Under the pieces are notes generated by a model. The model had not been told where the DNA came from, made no database searches, and worked only from the letters and a program-made list of their open reading frames with translations. From positions 1,364,001-1,428,000 of the forward strand of contig NZ_CP078091.1 in assembly GCF_025917005.1 (NCBI RefSeq): DNA of 64,000 nt, in the 5' to 3' direction. Numbering within the stretch: the first letter of the stretch is position 1; each line of letters opens with the position of its first letter. A program made the translations under genes and the position numbers. Below, in pieces: positions 9,082-18,498 of the stretch. The DNA is from Porphyrobacter sp. ULC335. GTDB lineage: Bacteria > Pseudomonadota > Alphaproteobacteria > Sphingomonadales > Sphingomonadaceae.

Positions 9082-11432
9082 CCCTGCATCCCGCGCCGAT
9101 CCTCGACGATAGCAATTGGGACGTGCCCGCCCACGAAGCGGCGGTCTATGCCCCTCGGCGCCACGTCCATGCGCTAGTGATCCCCGTCATAAACGAAGGG
9201 GACCGGATTCGCGGCCAATTGCTGCGTATTCAGGCCGCGGGCCTGCCGGTAGACGTGGTCATCGCCGATGGTGGGTCGACCGACGGCTCGCTCGATGCTG
9301 ACTTCGTGACCGGCGCGGGCGTGCGCGCGGTGCTGACCAAGACCGGGCCGGGCAAGCTTTCGGCGCAACTGCGCATGGCCTATGCCTGGTGCCTGCGTCA
9401 GGGCTATGACGGGATCGTCACCATCGACGGCAATGGCAAGGATGGGGTGGAGGCGATCGTCGCCATGGTCGCGAAGCTGGAGGAGGGCTGCGACTATGTG
9501 CAAGGCTCGCGCTACCTGCCCGGCGGCGCGGCTGAGAACACTCCGCTCGAACGCACCATTGCCAACCGGCTGATCCACGCCCCGCTGCTGAGTTTGGCCG
9601 GGCGGCACTGGTTTACCGACACCACCAATGGATTCCGCGCCTATTCCGCTCGCTACCTGACGCACCCCGATGTGCGCCCGTTCCGCGAGGAGTTTTCCGT
9701 CTACAACCTGTTGTTCTACCTCACTGTGCGCGCTGGGCAAGTGGGACTGAGGGTGGCCCATGTGCCGGTGATCCGGCGCTATCCCGATGACGGCAAGGTG
9801 CCGACCAAGATCGGCGGCTTTGCGTCGAAATTGGCGCTGCTCAAGGAAACCGTGATCGCCGCGACCGGCGGCCACACGCCAGATGATGCGGTGCGTGGGC
9901 AGACTTCAATGGCGTGGCCCCTCGCGGTGCTGCTGCTGGTGCTGGCCCCGCTGCTACTGAGCATGATCGCCGCGCCGCCTTTTTCGCCCGATTCCTGGGC
10001 GCTGTACGAATTGTCGCAGACGGTGTTCGGCGATTTCTACCGCTTCAATCACTGGCGCAGCTATGCCAGCGCGTCAGCCTATTCCGCCAGTTTCCCGCCG
10101 CTTTATCCGACCTTGCTGGCCATAGCTGATGGGCTGCTGGGCACCGGGCCGCGCACCGGATTGTATCTGGCCTTTGCGTGCTTTGCCGGGTTTGCGATGG
10201 TGTCGGAATGGATCGGGCGAAAGGTCACCGGCGCGGCGTGGATCGGTCTGGGAGCGGCGCTGATCGGTCTGCTCGGCCCGAATATGCTGCTCGCCGAACT
10301 GGGCGCAGGCCGGACAATCCCGCTGCAATTGCTGTTGTTCGCGCTGATCCTGAACGGCCTGCTGCAAGGCACCCGGATCACTCTGCTCGGCGCGGCGGGG
10401 ATCGGGTTCCTCGCCGGTCTTGCGTTGCTAAACCGTTTTGACGCGGTATTGCTGCCACTGCTGGTCACTGTGATGATCTTGTGGCTAACACGTAGCCCCA
10501 GGCGTGCATTGGCGGCTCTGGCGGCGGCAGGGGTCGCTGTGTCGCCGTGGGTGACCTATTCCCTCATAACCTTCGGCACGGCGTTTGCGACCGACAACAG
10601 CGGCATTGCCACCGCGCTGGACCCGGCCGCCTATGTCACCGATTGGTGGCCAGCGCCGCAACCGGGTCTGGCCGATGATCCTGCGGCATGGGCTGCGCGC
10701 GTGGCTGCCAATGTGTTGGGGTATGCCTATACAGGTGCGACGCTGCTGCCGACGGGCATGGGGCTGACTGCGGCAGCGTTTCTGGCACCTGTTGGGGCGC
10801 TTGCTGCCCTTGCGGGCGTGCGACCGCGCGGGAATGATAGCCTGAAGTCGCTGACCTGTTTTGCTGTGATCACCGCGCTGCTGTTGGCGCCGCAGGTGCT
10901 GACTGGCTATCTTGAACACCGCTATTTCGCAGCGTTAATCTGGGCCGGACTGCTGTCAGCAGGATGCTGGGGCCTTGCTCAAGCACGCACGCTACATCAG
11001 CGCATGCTTACGGCGCGATTGGCCTTTGCAAGCGTAGCTTTGGCGCTCGCCGCATTGACAACTACGCAAGTCGTTCAAGCAGTGAGCGCGGGTCGGATAG
11101 ATCGAGCGCAATGGGCGGGCTTCGATACGCCCGACGATCTGCGCGTGCTGCAAGCCTGCGTGCAAGATAATCCTCGGGCGCGAATTCTGGTGCTGGGCGA
11201 TGACAAGTTCGCCGCTCGCGCTGGAGCCTTGGGCGGGTTTGCGACCATGATGGAGCCGCGCAACATGGAAGACGGGCGGCTTGGATCCCACGGCAGTCGC
11301 GCATTCCTGGCCGCATGGAAAGTCGATTACGTGCTCTCCAGAGACTCGGCACGTACGCGATGGGCGAGGGCGAACCTTCCTGTCGCCCGAGCTACAGGCT
11401 GCCCGCTTCCCCTCTATCGGGTAACGCGATGA
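9078..11432 (+). CDS. Fusion of a GT2 glycosyltransferase and a GT-C-like membrane transferase
   Basis: 784 residues from ATG 9078, which overlaps the gtrA stop (ATGA). An open frame extends upstream into gtrA but is a shadow. Residues about 30-250 are a DPM1-like GT2 domain: VIPVINEGDRI, IADGGSTDGS, then TIDGNGKDG where a D-x-D-like pair is expected, QGSRYLPGG and NGFRAYS. From about residue 280 the protein is a multi-pass membrane domain with roughly ten segments; the first outside loop holds PFSPDSWALYE, resembling the acidic loop of GT-C enzymes such as ArnT/PMT. One polypeptide may thus both make a lipid-phosphate sugar and transfer it outside. This is the last operon gene. No terminator was recognised after 11432. 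Confidence 0.75.
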   Translation: MTLHPAPILDDSNWDVPAHEAAVYAPRRHVHALVIPVINEGDRIRGQLLRIQAAGLPVDVVIADGGSTDGSLDADFVTGAGVRAVLTKTGPGKLSAQLRMAYAWCLRQGYDGIVTIDGNGKDGVEAIVAMVAKLEEGCDYVQGSRYLPGGAAENTPLERTIANRLIHAPLLSLAGRHWFTDTTNGFRAYSARYLTHPDVRPFREEFSVYNLLFYLTVRAGQVGLRVAHVPVIRRYPDDGKVPTKIGGFASKLALLKETVIAATGGHTPDDAVRGQTSMAWPLAVLLLVLAPLLLSMIAAPPFSPDSWALYELSQTVFGDFYRFNHWRSYASASAYSASFPPLYPTLLAIADGLLGTGPRTGLYLAFACFAGFAMVSEWIGRKVTGAAWIGLGAALIGLLGPNMLLAELGAGRTIPLQLLLFALILNGLLQGTRITLLGAAGIGFLAGLALLNRFDAVLLPLLVTVMILWLTRSPRRALAALAAAGVAVSPWVTYSLITFGTAFATDNSGIATALDPAAYVTDWWPAPQPGLADDPAAWAARVAANVLGYAYTGATLLPTGMGLTAAAFLAPVGALAALAGVRPRGNDSLKSLTCFAVITALLLAPQVLTGYLEHRYFAALIWAGLLSAGCWGLAQARTLHQRMLTARLAFASVALALAALTTTQVVQAVSAGRIDRAQWAGFDTPDDLRVLQACVQDNPRARILVLGDDKFAARAGALGGFATMMEPRNMEDGRLGSHGSRAFLAAWKVDYVLSRDSARTRWARANLPVARATGCPLPLYRVTR

Positions 11433-11645
11433 TGGGAAAAGCAGGCTTTGGCAAAAGACGGCTCATCGCTCGCTTGCTGGATAGCGGGTTCCCGGCGGCG
11501 AAAGGCGGAACGCTGTCGGCCGGCCCGCGGCCCAGCAAGGGCACCTCTTGACCCAATGTCGGTCGTTCGCGTCCGCCGGACTGAACGTCTGGTTCCCCCA
11601 GACACCGGCAGTCCCGAACGTAAACGAAGCGGGCTGGGCTCGATG

Positions 11646-12941
11646 TCATCGCCCCACTTTTGCAGCGATCGCAAAGGCCGCCGCCATCAGGCCGCAGACC
11701 GCTATCGCGGTGAACATTGCAGGGATGCCGCCCAAGCTATCAAGCCACCCGAGCGAAGCAGAACCCATGGCTCGCCCCAGATTGGCGATGGCCATGAACA
11801 CCGCGAATTGAGTCGCTGCAACCGCTGGCGCGCAAAGCCGCATGGACAGAGCGCCTCCTGTCACGCCCCTCAACACGAACATGGCCTTGAAAGCGAAGAT
11901 CGAACAAATGAACACTGCCGAGTTGGACCACTCGGATTTCAGCGCCAGCATGGCCAGTGCGATGGCTGCCGTCGCCGCAGCACAAAGGATGAAGCTGCGC
12001 CTCGCCCCCAACCACGATGCGGCATGACCAAACAAGATTATGGCAGCAAGGCCGGCAACAAGCGAGGCTGTGCTGGCCCAGCTGCTGTATGTTGATTTTT
12101 CCCAATCGAGGATGTTGGCCGAGAAAAGCGGAGCAAGCCCCAAGAAGATGCCGGTCGCACCGCAAACGGCAACCATGGCGGGCATGAGGATCAAGGTTTG
12201 CCGCGTGAACATCACACGGAACAGATTGTGGATGATCGGCATGAAAGCACCAAGATGAATGTCGAGATTGCGCTGAGACGCTTGCCCGGCCGTCCAAGGC
12301 AACAACCGTTCACCGGGGCGTTCGCGCAGTAGAATGACCAGGATCAGGATCGTGGCAACCAGCACCGCCATTGTCATGGCTGCGGCCGCAAGACTGTAAT
12401 AGGCGATCAAAAATCCACCCACACCGCCGCCTGCGGCCATGCCCAAGGCCTGACCACCGAACATGGTGCCATTGGCCTTTTCGATTTCGTCCTCCGGCAG
12501 AATGTCGACCGCCAACCCATCCACCGCGACATCCTGCGTCGCGGACGACAAACCGATGACGAACGCAAGGCCGGCAATCAGGCCGATCTGGGCTGGGGAT
12601 GGGTTGGCAATGGCCATCGCAGCGAAGGCTGCTACCAGACCCAATTGACCACTTATGATCCATGGCCGCCTGCGCCCCATCGGCAGGAACGCGTACCGGT
12701 CCATGATGAACCCATAGGCGAGCTTGAATGTCCATGGCAGCGCGAGGGCTGCAAGGACGGAACCGATCGCTGCTGCCGACACGCCGTTTTGCGCGAGCCA
12801 TGCCAGCATCGCAAATTCGATGAAGCCAAACGGCAGACCTTGCGCAAAATACAGCAGGAACAGGGTGGCAATGCGCAGATTGCGGTGCTCTGTCAGCGCA
12901 AAAGGCTTGGCTGGAAGCATCGACAAAGCTTGGGTTGCCAT
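11646..12941 (-). CDS. MFS transporter of the AmpG/PAT type
   Basis: 431 residues with twelve hydrophobic segments. The start at 12941 is preferred to an upstream ATG (12977) because a GGAGA ribosome-binding site (12949-12953) precedes it. Features that recall the AmpG/acetyl-CoA-transporter branch of the MFS are YFAQGLPFGFI in TM1, LPWTFKLAYGFIMDRY at the 2-3 loop, GRRRPWI and ATQDVAVDGLAVD. AmpG members import muropeptides, but this branch is broad and the substrate is unknown. It is the last gene of a three-gene group on the minus strand, after a small exported protein and an ACS-type transporter. Confidence 0.75.
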   Translation of the reverse strand: MATQALSMLPAKPFALTEHRNLRIATLFLLYFAQGLPFGFIEFAMLAWLAQNGVSAAAIGSVLAALALPWTFKLAYGFIMDRYAFLPMGRRRPWIISGQLGLVAAFAAMAIANPSPAQIGLIAGLAFVIGLSSATQDVAVDGLAVDILPEDEIEKANGTMFGGQALGMAAGGGVGGFLIAYYSLAAAAMTMAVLVATILILVILLRERPGERLLPWTAGQASQRNLDIHLGAFMPIIHNLFRVMFTRQTLILMPAMVAVCGATGIFLGLAPLFSANILDWEKSTYSSWASTASLVAGLAAIILFGHAASWLGARRSFILCAAATAAIALAMLALKSEWSNSAVFICSIFAFKAMFVLRGVTGGALSMRLCAPAVAATQFAVFMAIANLGRAMGSASLGWLDSLGGIPAMFTAIAVCGLMAAAFAIAAKVGR

Positions 12942-13040
12942 CGGGAAGTCTCCGGTAGAGGGGCTTGTCGCCGACAAAAGTGTGGCGGGCGGCGCACCCC
13001 CCCGGACGCGCCGTCCGCCATGATCCTGAAACCGGGGCGC

Positions 13041-13484
13041 TTATTTCAGGATCAATTCCTGATACTGGGTCGTTCCAAGCTCCTCGCGCATCTTGCCGCG
13101 CTCGGCCGAGGCAGCCGCGGCGCTGCGGTTTGTCTGCCCCGTGAGCTCATTCATTCGCGCACGCCGGGCTTCAATCTGCGCAACTGTCTGATAATCCCTG
13201 AATTCGATGAGCAGGATCAGATCGGGCTCGTCACCGCGGCGATGGTTGGTTGCCAGCACGCGATAGCTGACGACGTAGCCTTCGGCCTTCAACGTCTCCA
13301 TGTTCTTCTTCCAGGTCGCGGCGAGATACTCGATGTAATTCGGACCTTGGCCGGGCAGCACATCAATGCGGCTCGCCTCCCAGACCGTGCCGAGCGTATA
13401 GGGTGTCTCTTCCGCCATTGCCGGGTTTGCCAGCGTCGCTGCCATCATCGTTGCCCCGATGATCAGTGATTTCATCATTTTCAT
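13041..13484 (-). CDS. Small exported protein, possible dimeric alpha/beta-barrel
   Basis: 147 residues starting MKMMKS with a clear Sec signal peptide; cleavage is expected after AMA, before EETPY. GGGGAGAACG upstream of the ATG is a good ribosome-binding site. The mature part (about 122 residues) has alternating strands and helices, including a central VVSYRVLATNH strand and DLILLIEFRDY, suggestive of a ferredoxin-like dimeric barrel. I do not recognise a named family. It lies between two MFS transporter genes on the same strand, so a shared catabolic or uptake role is possible but not shown. Confidence 0.65.
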   Translation of the reverse strand: MKMMKSLIIGATMMAATLANPAMAEETPYTLGTVWEASRIDVLPGQGPNYIEYLAATWKKNMETLKAEGYVVSYRVLATNHRRGDEPDLILLIEFRDYQTVAQIEARRARMNELTGQTNRSAAAASAERGKMREELGTTQYQELILK

Positions 13485-13538
13485 TATCGTTCTCCCCTAG
13501 TCCGTCCGCTCGGGAATGAGCGGCCCTCTCTTCAAAGC

Positions 13539-14861
13539 TTAAGCCGCAGCAGGCACCGCGCGCCGTGTCGGCCCGCGCACCTGTTCGCGCAGCACCCAGA
13601 TCAGCGCGGCATTCACCCCCATCATCAGCACAATGCCGAGCAGCCCCGCATCGAAGCTGCCGGTTGCATCGGCCAGCGCGCCCCATGCGAATGGTGTCAG
13701 GAAGGCGCCAATCTGCGACATGGTGTTGATCGCCGCCGCCCCGACCGCCAGCTCGCGGCCTGACAGCGCATCCGCCCAGCCCGAGGACACCAGCATCGCG
13801 ACCGAAAACGACACGGTTGCAAAGGTCAGGTAAGCGAGACCGACGATCACCGGCGACGGGGCCAGCAAGATCATCAGGAGCGACCCCGCCATCACCGCCG
13901 CGCAGCCGAAAGCGTAGATCAACCGATCGCCGCGCTGATCGGCGCGGTTGCCGAGCCACAGTGTCGCCGCCGTGCCGATCAGCCCGCCGAAACCGACCAG
14001 ATAGCCGATGCCGGTAGCATCCAGCCCGGTTGCCGCCTTCAGGATCATCGGCGCCGAAAGCGTGAAGGTGATGAACGCACCGATGCAGGTAAACCCGATC
14101 GCGCCGTTCAGCAGCACCTTGGGGTTGCGGAAAATGGCGAGGACATTGTGGCTCACCGGTCCGCCGATCAGTCGCTGTTCGCGCGCCAGTTCATCGGCGA
14201 TCCACGCCTTCTCCGCCGGGTTGAGCCAGTCCACCTTCGTCGGACTATCCGGCAGGAACCGCAGCACCAGCAACCCGACCAGGACCGTGGGCAGCCCCTG
14301 CACCAGAAACAGCCATTGCCAGCCATGCATTCCGGAAGTGCCATCCAGCGCCAACAGCCAGCCCGACATTGCCCCCATCACCATCGAAGCGAGCGGCCCG
14401 GCGATGTAGAACCGGCTGACCGCGCGGCTGCGATGACACGGTGGAAACCAGCCCGAGAAGTAATAGATCACGCCGGGGTAGAACCCGGCCTCGGCCACCC
14501 CGAGTAGGAAGCGCAGAATGTAGAATTGCTCGGCAGTCTGCACGAACATCATGCCGGCCGACAGCAGGCCCCATGTGACCATGATCCGCGCGATCCACTG
14601 ACGCGCGCCGAACCGAACCAGCATCAGATTGGAAGGGATCTCGAACAAGGCATAGCCGAGGAAGAACAACCCGCCGCCCAACCCGTAGACGGTCGCGCTG
14701 AAGCCGAGGTCGGCGTTCATGTCGGCCGCCGCAAAGCTAACGTTGACCCGGTCCATGTAGGCGAACAGGTAAGCGACGAGGATCAGCGGAATGATCCGCC
14801 AGAACGCCTTGCGCATCGCCGATGCGCCGATTGCGGCCTGTTGTTCGCCTGTCACCGCCAT
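13539..14861 (-). CDS. MFS transporter, anion:cation symporter (ACS) family
   Basis: 440 residues. The start at 14861 is chosen because GGGGGGAGAAATA lies just before it; an open frame continues upstream to 14924. Signature features of the ACS group (hexuronate, phthalate, allantoate and tartrate carriers) are AYMDRVNVSFAA in TM1, GYALFEIPSNLML in TM2, RFLLGVAEAGFYPG in TM4 and FYIAGPLASMVMGAMSGW in TM5. It should import an organic acid anion with protons or sodium. It is the first of three minus-strand genes and lies 161 bases from the start-side of the SARP-type regulator's 3' end, so regulation by that protein is possible but speculative. Confidence 0.85.
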   Translation of the reverse strand: MAVTGEQQAAIGASAMRKAFWRIIPLILVAYLFAYMDRVNVSFAAADMNADLGFSATVYGLGGGLFFLGYALFEIPSNLMLVRFGARQWIARIMVTWGLLSAGMMFVQTAEQFYILRFLLGVAEAGFYPGVIYYFSGWFPPCHRSRAVSRFYIAGPLASMVMGAMSGWLLALDGTSGMHGWQWLFLVQGLPTVLVGLLVLRFLPDSPTKVDWLNPAEKAWIADELAREQRLIGGPVSHNVLAIFRNPKVLLNGAIGFTCIGAFITFTLSAPMILKAATGLDATGIGYLVGFGGLIGTAATLWLGNRADQRGDRLIYAFGCAAVMAGSLLMILLAPSPVIVGLAYLTFATVSFSVAMLVSSGWADALSGRELAVGAAAINTMSQIGAFLTPFAWGALADATGSFDAGLLGIVLMMGVNAALIWVLREQVRGPTRRAVPAAA

Positions 14862-15022
14862 TATTTCTCCCCCCGGAGCCGGACGTGACAGGGCATGAGC
14901 CGGAACCCACGGTTCCGACGGCAATAACCCTGATTTGTCATGCTAAGCTTCGGCCCGGAGAATGCGGTTCCGTAGCGTCAATCGTCAATCGGGGGGTGCG
15001 TCAATAAAGCGTCAAAAAAGCG

Positions 15023-17149
15023 TCAATCGACCCCTTGGAGGCGGTTGGTCGGGCGCGGCAGCAAATCCGGCCAGCCATACTTGTCCCACGCCTCGACCAT
15101 CCCGATACGCTGAGCAAAGGGGATGAATTCCTCGTGCTGCCAGATCCGGCAAATCGGATCGATCTCGGTCCAGATCGACATCAGGCAGGAAAGGTTCTGC
15201 AAGGTGATGCGCGTACCGATGGTTTTGAACAGCATCTCGGCATAGCCCATGAATACCGCCGGCAGGGTGATCGCCTGATGCTCCTTGTCCTGCATCGACA
15301 GGTGCAGGAAATCGAGCGTTCGGCAATAGGCCTCGCGTTCTTCGGGCTTGCCGCTGCACACGCCCCTTGCCGCGACATCCCAATAGGCATCGATCATCGC
15401 GGGTGGCATCGGCCCGGTGCCACTGGGCGGCGGAATGCTGTTCGCAATCGCATAGCGTGTCTGTTGGTAGGCTTCGACCGCCCGCGCATGCTCGCCCGCT
15501 GCGGTCAGCGCGACGCCCAACCAGATCGAGGGAAAACCCAGATCCACGCTGCGCTGCGCATCGGCAATCGCAGCGTGGACATCGCCAAGGTTGAGCTGGC
15601 CTGCAGAGCGCACCATGTAGTTTCTGCCATCGACCGGGTCCTGATCGATCGCCCGATCAAGAAATGCCATCCCCTGCCGCGTCATGCCGCAGAACAACAG
15701 AAGCCCGCCAATTCGCACCGAGACAGCCGGGTTGTTGGGTTCGACCTCAATCGCTTCGAAGGCCAGATCGAGCGACCCGACAATATTGTTGCGGGTGAAT
15801 TCGTGGAGCGCCAGCAAGCCATAGGCCTGCCCGAGATCGGGTTTGATCGCCAACGCCTTGCGGACGCAATCGGCCATCTTGGCGGAAGCTTCGGTCTGAT
15901 CGGTGCCGGCCAGATAGATGCCCATGCGCTGGTTGATATCGCCGAGCAGCACCCAAGCCTCGGCAAAGCGGGGATCGAGCGCGAGCGCCTGTTCAATCAA
16001 TTCGGCCGCCCGGGTCAGCACCCCGTCGCCGAACAGGCGTGCATTCAGGGCGCGGCCCTGCAGGTAGAGGTCATAGGCCTCCTTGCTGTTCGTGAGATTG
16101 CCCACCACGGGGGGCTGAAGGGCAATGCCCAATGCGCCGGCCAGCGCCGCGGTAACGCCGCGTGCAACGGCTTCCTGAAGTCCAAAAATGTCGTCCAGCA
16201 CCCCGTCGAAGCGACTGCCCCACAGTTCGAATCCGCTCGCCCCGTCAAGCAAATGGACGTGGATGCGCACCTTTTCGCCCTGACGCTGCACCGAACCTTC
16301 CACCAGATGAGAGACCCCCAGCTCCGCTGCGATCTGCGCCGGCGTCTCCGTGCTGTCGCGGAAATGGAACGAGGATGTCCTGCCCGCCACCTGCAAACCG
16401 GCCACCCCGCTCAACGCGGTGATGAGTTCATCGACCATGCCGTCAGTGAAGTAGTCGTGATCCCCCGACAGCGACGCGGAGCGAAACGGCAGGACCGCGA
16501 TCGGCGTCTTGCCGGCCGCGCGAACGTCTGCAGTGATGCTTTGCCCCGATGGATTGCGCTGTTGCCAACTGATGAGCAGACGGTCGTGCAACTCGTGATC
16601 GCCATTGCTTTTCAATTCGGCAAGACCCGCAGTGATCGCGGTCTGCAACCGCAACTCAGCCTTGGCGCGGTGGCGGACAAGCCAATCGGCAAAGGCCGCG
16701 CCCAATTCCATATTCTCTAGCAGTGGGGCCGTGCCGATCGCGGCGAGTTGCGTGGCGGCAATGTCACAGTCGCCCGCCGTCAGAGCCTTTTCCAGTTCGC
16801 CAAGATCGGTGCGGATGGCTGCCGGGTGGAGGCTGATCCGGCTCCGCGTCACTTCGACAATCCCGTGACCGCCCGATCCGAACGATTTACTCAGCTCGAG
16901 CAGGCATTGGCGCAGGCTGGCCTTGGCATGTGATTTGAACCGTCCCGGCCATAGCAACTCGCTGAGATGGTCGCGTTCGAGCGGTTCGTCGGGCACCAGG
17001 CACAGCATCGCCAGCAAGGCGCGCACCCGGCGGTTGGAAATGACAATTTCGGTTCCGTCCGCCGCTCTGAGCGTAAAGCGGCCGAACAGCGAGGCGTAGG
17101 CAAGGCCCTTTCCATGCCCTGGGGCACCCTGCTGACCGCCTCCACCCAT
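15023..17149 (-). CDS. SARP-type winged-helix regulator with TolB-like and TPR regions
   Basis: 708 residues. Residues about 20-110 resemble an OmpR/SARP winged helix (SNRRVRALLAMLCL, LLWPGRFKSHAKASLRQCL), followed by a bacterial transcriptional activator-like helical region. Residues about 215-340 contain IAVLPFRSAS, YFTDGMVDELITAL and LVEGSVQRQGEKVRIHVHL, the TolB-like segment often joined to adenylate-cyclase-type regulators. The rest is a chain of TPR-like helical pairs (ALALDPRFAEAWVLLGD, VEPNNPAVSVRIGGL). No cyclase or kinase domain is present, so it is probably a cytoplasmic transcription factor. Its start has a strong GGGGGGAG site. Target genes are unknown; the downstream transporter group is a candidate. 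Confidence 0.8.
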   Translation of the reverse strand: MGGGGQQGAPGHGKGLAYASLFGRFTLRAADGTEIVISNRRVRALLAMLCLVPDEPLERDHLSELLWPGRFKSHAKASLRQCLLELSKSFGSGGHGIVEVTRSRISLHPAAIRTDLGELEKALTAGDCDIAATQLAAIGTAPLLENMELGAAFADWLVRHRAKAELRLQTAITAGLAELKSNGDHELHDRLLISWQQRNPSGQSITADVRAAGKTPIAVLPFRSASLSGDHDYFTDGMVDELITALSGVAGLQVAGRTSSFHFRDSTETPAQIAAELGVSHLVEGSVQRQGEKVRIHVHLLDGASGFELWGSRFDGVLDDIFGLQEAVARGVTAALAGALGIALQPPVVGNLTNSKEAYDLYLQGRALNARLFGDGVLTRAAELIEQALALDPRFAEAWVLLGDINQRMGIYLAGTDQTEASAKMADCVRKALAIKPDLGQAYGLLALHEFTRNNIVGSLDLAFEAIEVEPNNPAVSVRIGGLLLFCGMTRQGMAFLDRAIDQDPVDGRNYMVRSAGQLNLGDVHAAIADAQRSVDLGFPSIWLGVALTAAGEHARAVEAYQQTRYAIANSIPPPSGTGPMPPAMIDAYWDVAARGVCSGKPEEREAYCRTLDFLHLSMQDKEHQAITLPAVFMGYAEMLFKTIGTRITLQNLSCLMSIWTEIDPICRIWQHEEFIPFAQRIGMVEAWDKYGWPDLLPRPTNRLQGVD

Positions 17150-17578
17150 TCCGCTCCCCCCTGCGGACTACTGCTTAGCGCAATCCTACAGGCGCACAAA
17201 ATATTCAATCAGGGTTGCTCAATCGCAGCGAAAAATCTGAGCCACGGGCGAGGCTGACAAACGGACAAGCTGGTCCGCAACTCCTTTCAATTGCAATTAG
17301 TCCGATTCCGACCCGCTCTCGATAGCCATCGGATAAAGACGCAATGTCGGCTCTCGGCAAAACCGGCCGTTCGACAGGTCGCCGCTGGTCGGCAGGTTGC
17401 GAGTTCAAATCTGGCCCACATTGTCCCATATTTCCTACAGGGATCCGGCTCATGCAGGGGCTCATCGAAAGCTGTGGCAAAAATTTAATATTGTCTGTCA
17501 ATATATTGTGCCGATAATTTGCTTCCCTTTGTCGCTCGACAGACCTGACAATGGGTGCCGGCGGTCCATAAGACCGGA
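17150..17578. other. Intergenic region with an AT-rich inverted repeat
   Basis: No convincing gene in this 429-base stretch. It is less GC-rich than its surroundings. An inverted repeat ATATTG-N5-CAATAT occurs at 17488-17504 and could be an operator or promoter element for the regulator gene that starts at 17149. A tRNA T-arm-like motif near 17398-17418 is not part of a complete tRNA. Confidence 0.4.
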
Positions 17579-18310
17579 TCACATGACTTGATCGAGATGG
17601 AGATAAAGCTCGTTGAAGTCGCAAGCCTCGCGCAGGCGCTGCCAATCGGGGATGGAGATCAACCGCCCCTCGCGCCGGATCAGGCCGTCCGCTTCGAGCG
17701 CCTTGAGACTGCGGTTGACGTGCACGGGCGTGAGCCCGGTGGCATCGGCCAACTGCTCCTGTGTCATCGGCATCTGGTAGCCATTCTCGTCACTCAACCC
17801 TGCGAGCTTCAACCGCTTGGCGAGTTCGCAATAGAGGTGTGCAAGGCGCAACTTTGCGGGCCGGCGGCCGACATTCATGATCCATTCGCGGTAGATTGAG
17901 GCGTCGATCAGCGTGTCGACCCACAAGGCCCGCGCCACACGCGGATTGGTGTCGATCAGCGCAATAATGTCCTGCACCGGTATCTCCGCCACCCGGCAGC
18001 GGGTGAGCATCTGCACATTGTGATCGGCCATATTCAGCAGCGAATTCTCGAGATCCACGAAGTCGCCCGGCACATGAAAGGAAACGATCTGCCGCCCTCC
18101 GTCGATGCCAAGCTTTTGGCGGAAGGCGAAGCCGTCAAGGATCAGCGCACAGCGGGTTGCGACCACTCCTTCGCGGGTGAGATAGGAGGATGGCTCGTAG
18201 GTCCGATCGACAAACTGGAGATCGAGCAGCGCCTTACGATCATTATCGTCGAGCGGCGCGCGCGTCTCCATTTTGCGCACCATACGCGCAAGGGTTGGAT
18301 GATCGAACAT
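17579..18310 (-). CDS. Crp/Fnr family transcriptional regulator
   Basis: 243 residues, the standard length. Residues about 20-130 form a cyclic-nucleotide-binding-type beta roll (GGRQIVSFHVPGDFVDLENSLL), and the C-terminus carries a winged helix-turn-helix (MTQEQLADATGLTPVHVNRSLKALEADGLI). The roll does not show the full cAMP-binding signature, and no Fnr-type N-terminal cysteine cluster is present, so the effector is unknown. GGGAGCAG before ATG 18310 supports the start. Such small Crp-like proteins are numerous in sphingomonads. It is a single gene, with the Ntn acylase gene beginning further upstream on the same strand. Confidence 0.85.
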   Translation of the reverse strand: MFDHPTLARMVRKMETRAPLDDNDRKALLDLQFVDRTYEPSSYLTREGVVATRCALILDGFAFRQKLGIDGGRQIVSFHVPGDFVDLENSLLNMADHNVQMLTRCRVAEIPVQDIIALIDTNPRVARALWVDTLIDASIYREWIMNVGRRPAKLRLAHLYCELAKRLKLAGLSDENGYQMPMTQEQLADATGLTPVHVNRSLKALEADGLIRREGRLISIPDWQRLREACDFNELYLHLDQVM

Positions 18311-18498
18311 GATGGGCTGCTCCCGGAAGGGACGATGCGCGGGAGCATCTGAGTTCTCCCAGCCATCCGGGCGCGGAAAGGTTCCGAATGATGCGGCAAC
18401 ATGACATGGATCAGACCCTTGCGTTCCGACCTATGTTGCAACCATCGATCCGCACGGCGGTATGTCACATCGGGGCAGCCGGCTGTCCGCGTGTCTGA

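Noticed and set aside
17398..17418. T-arm-like motif (GCGAGTTCAAATCTGGC) suggesting a tRNA
   Set aside because: Only four of five stem pairs form, there is no matching D or anticodon arm upstream, and no CCA at the expected 3' end. Treated as a chance match or an old fragment.
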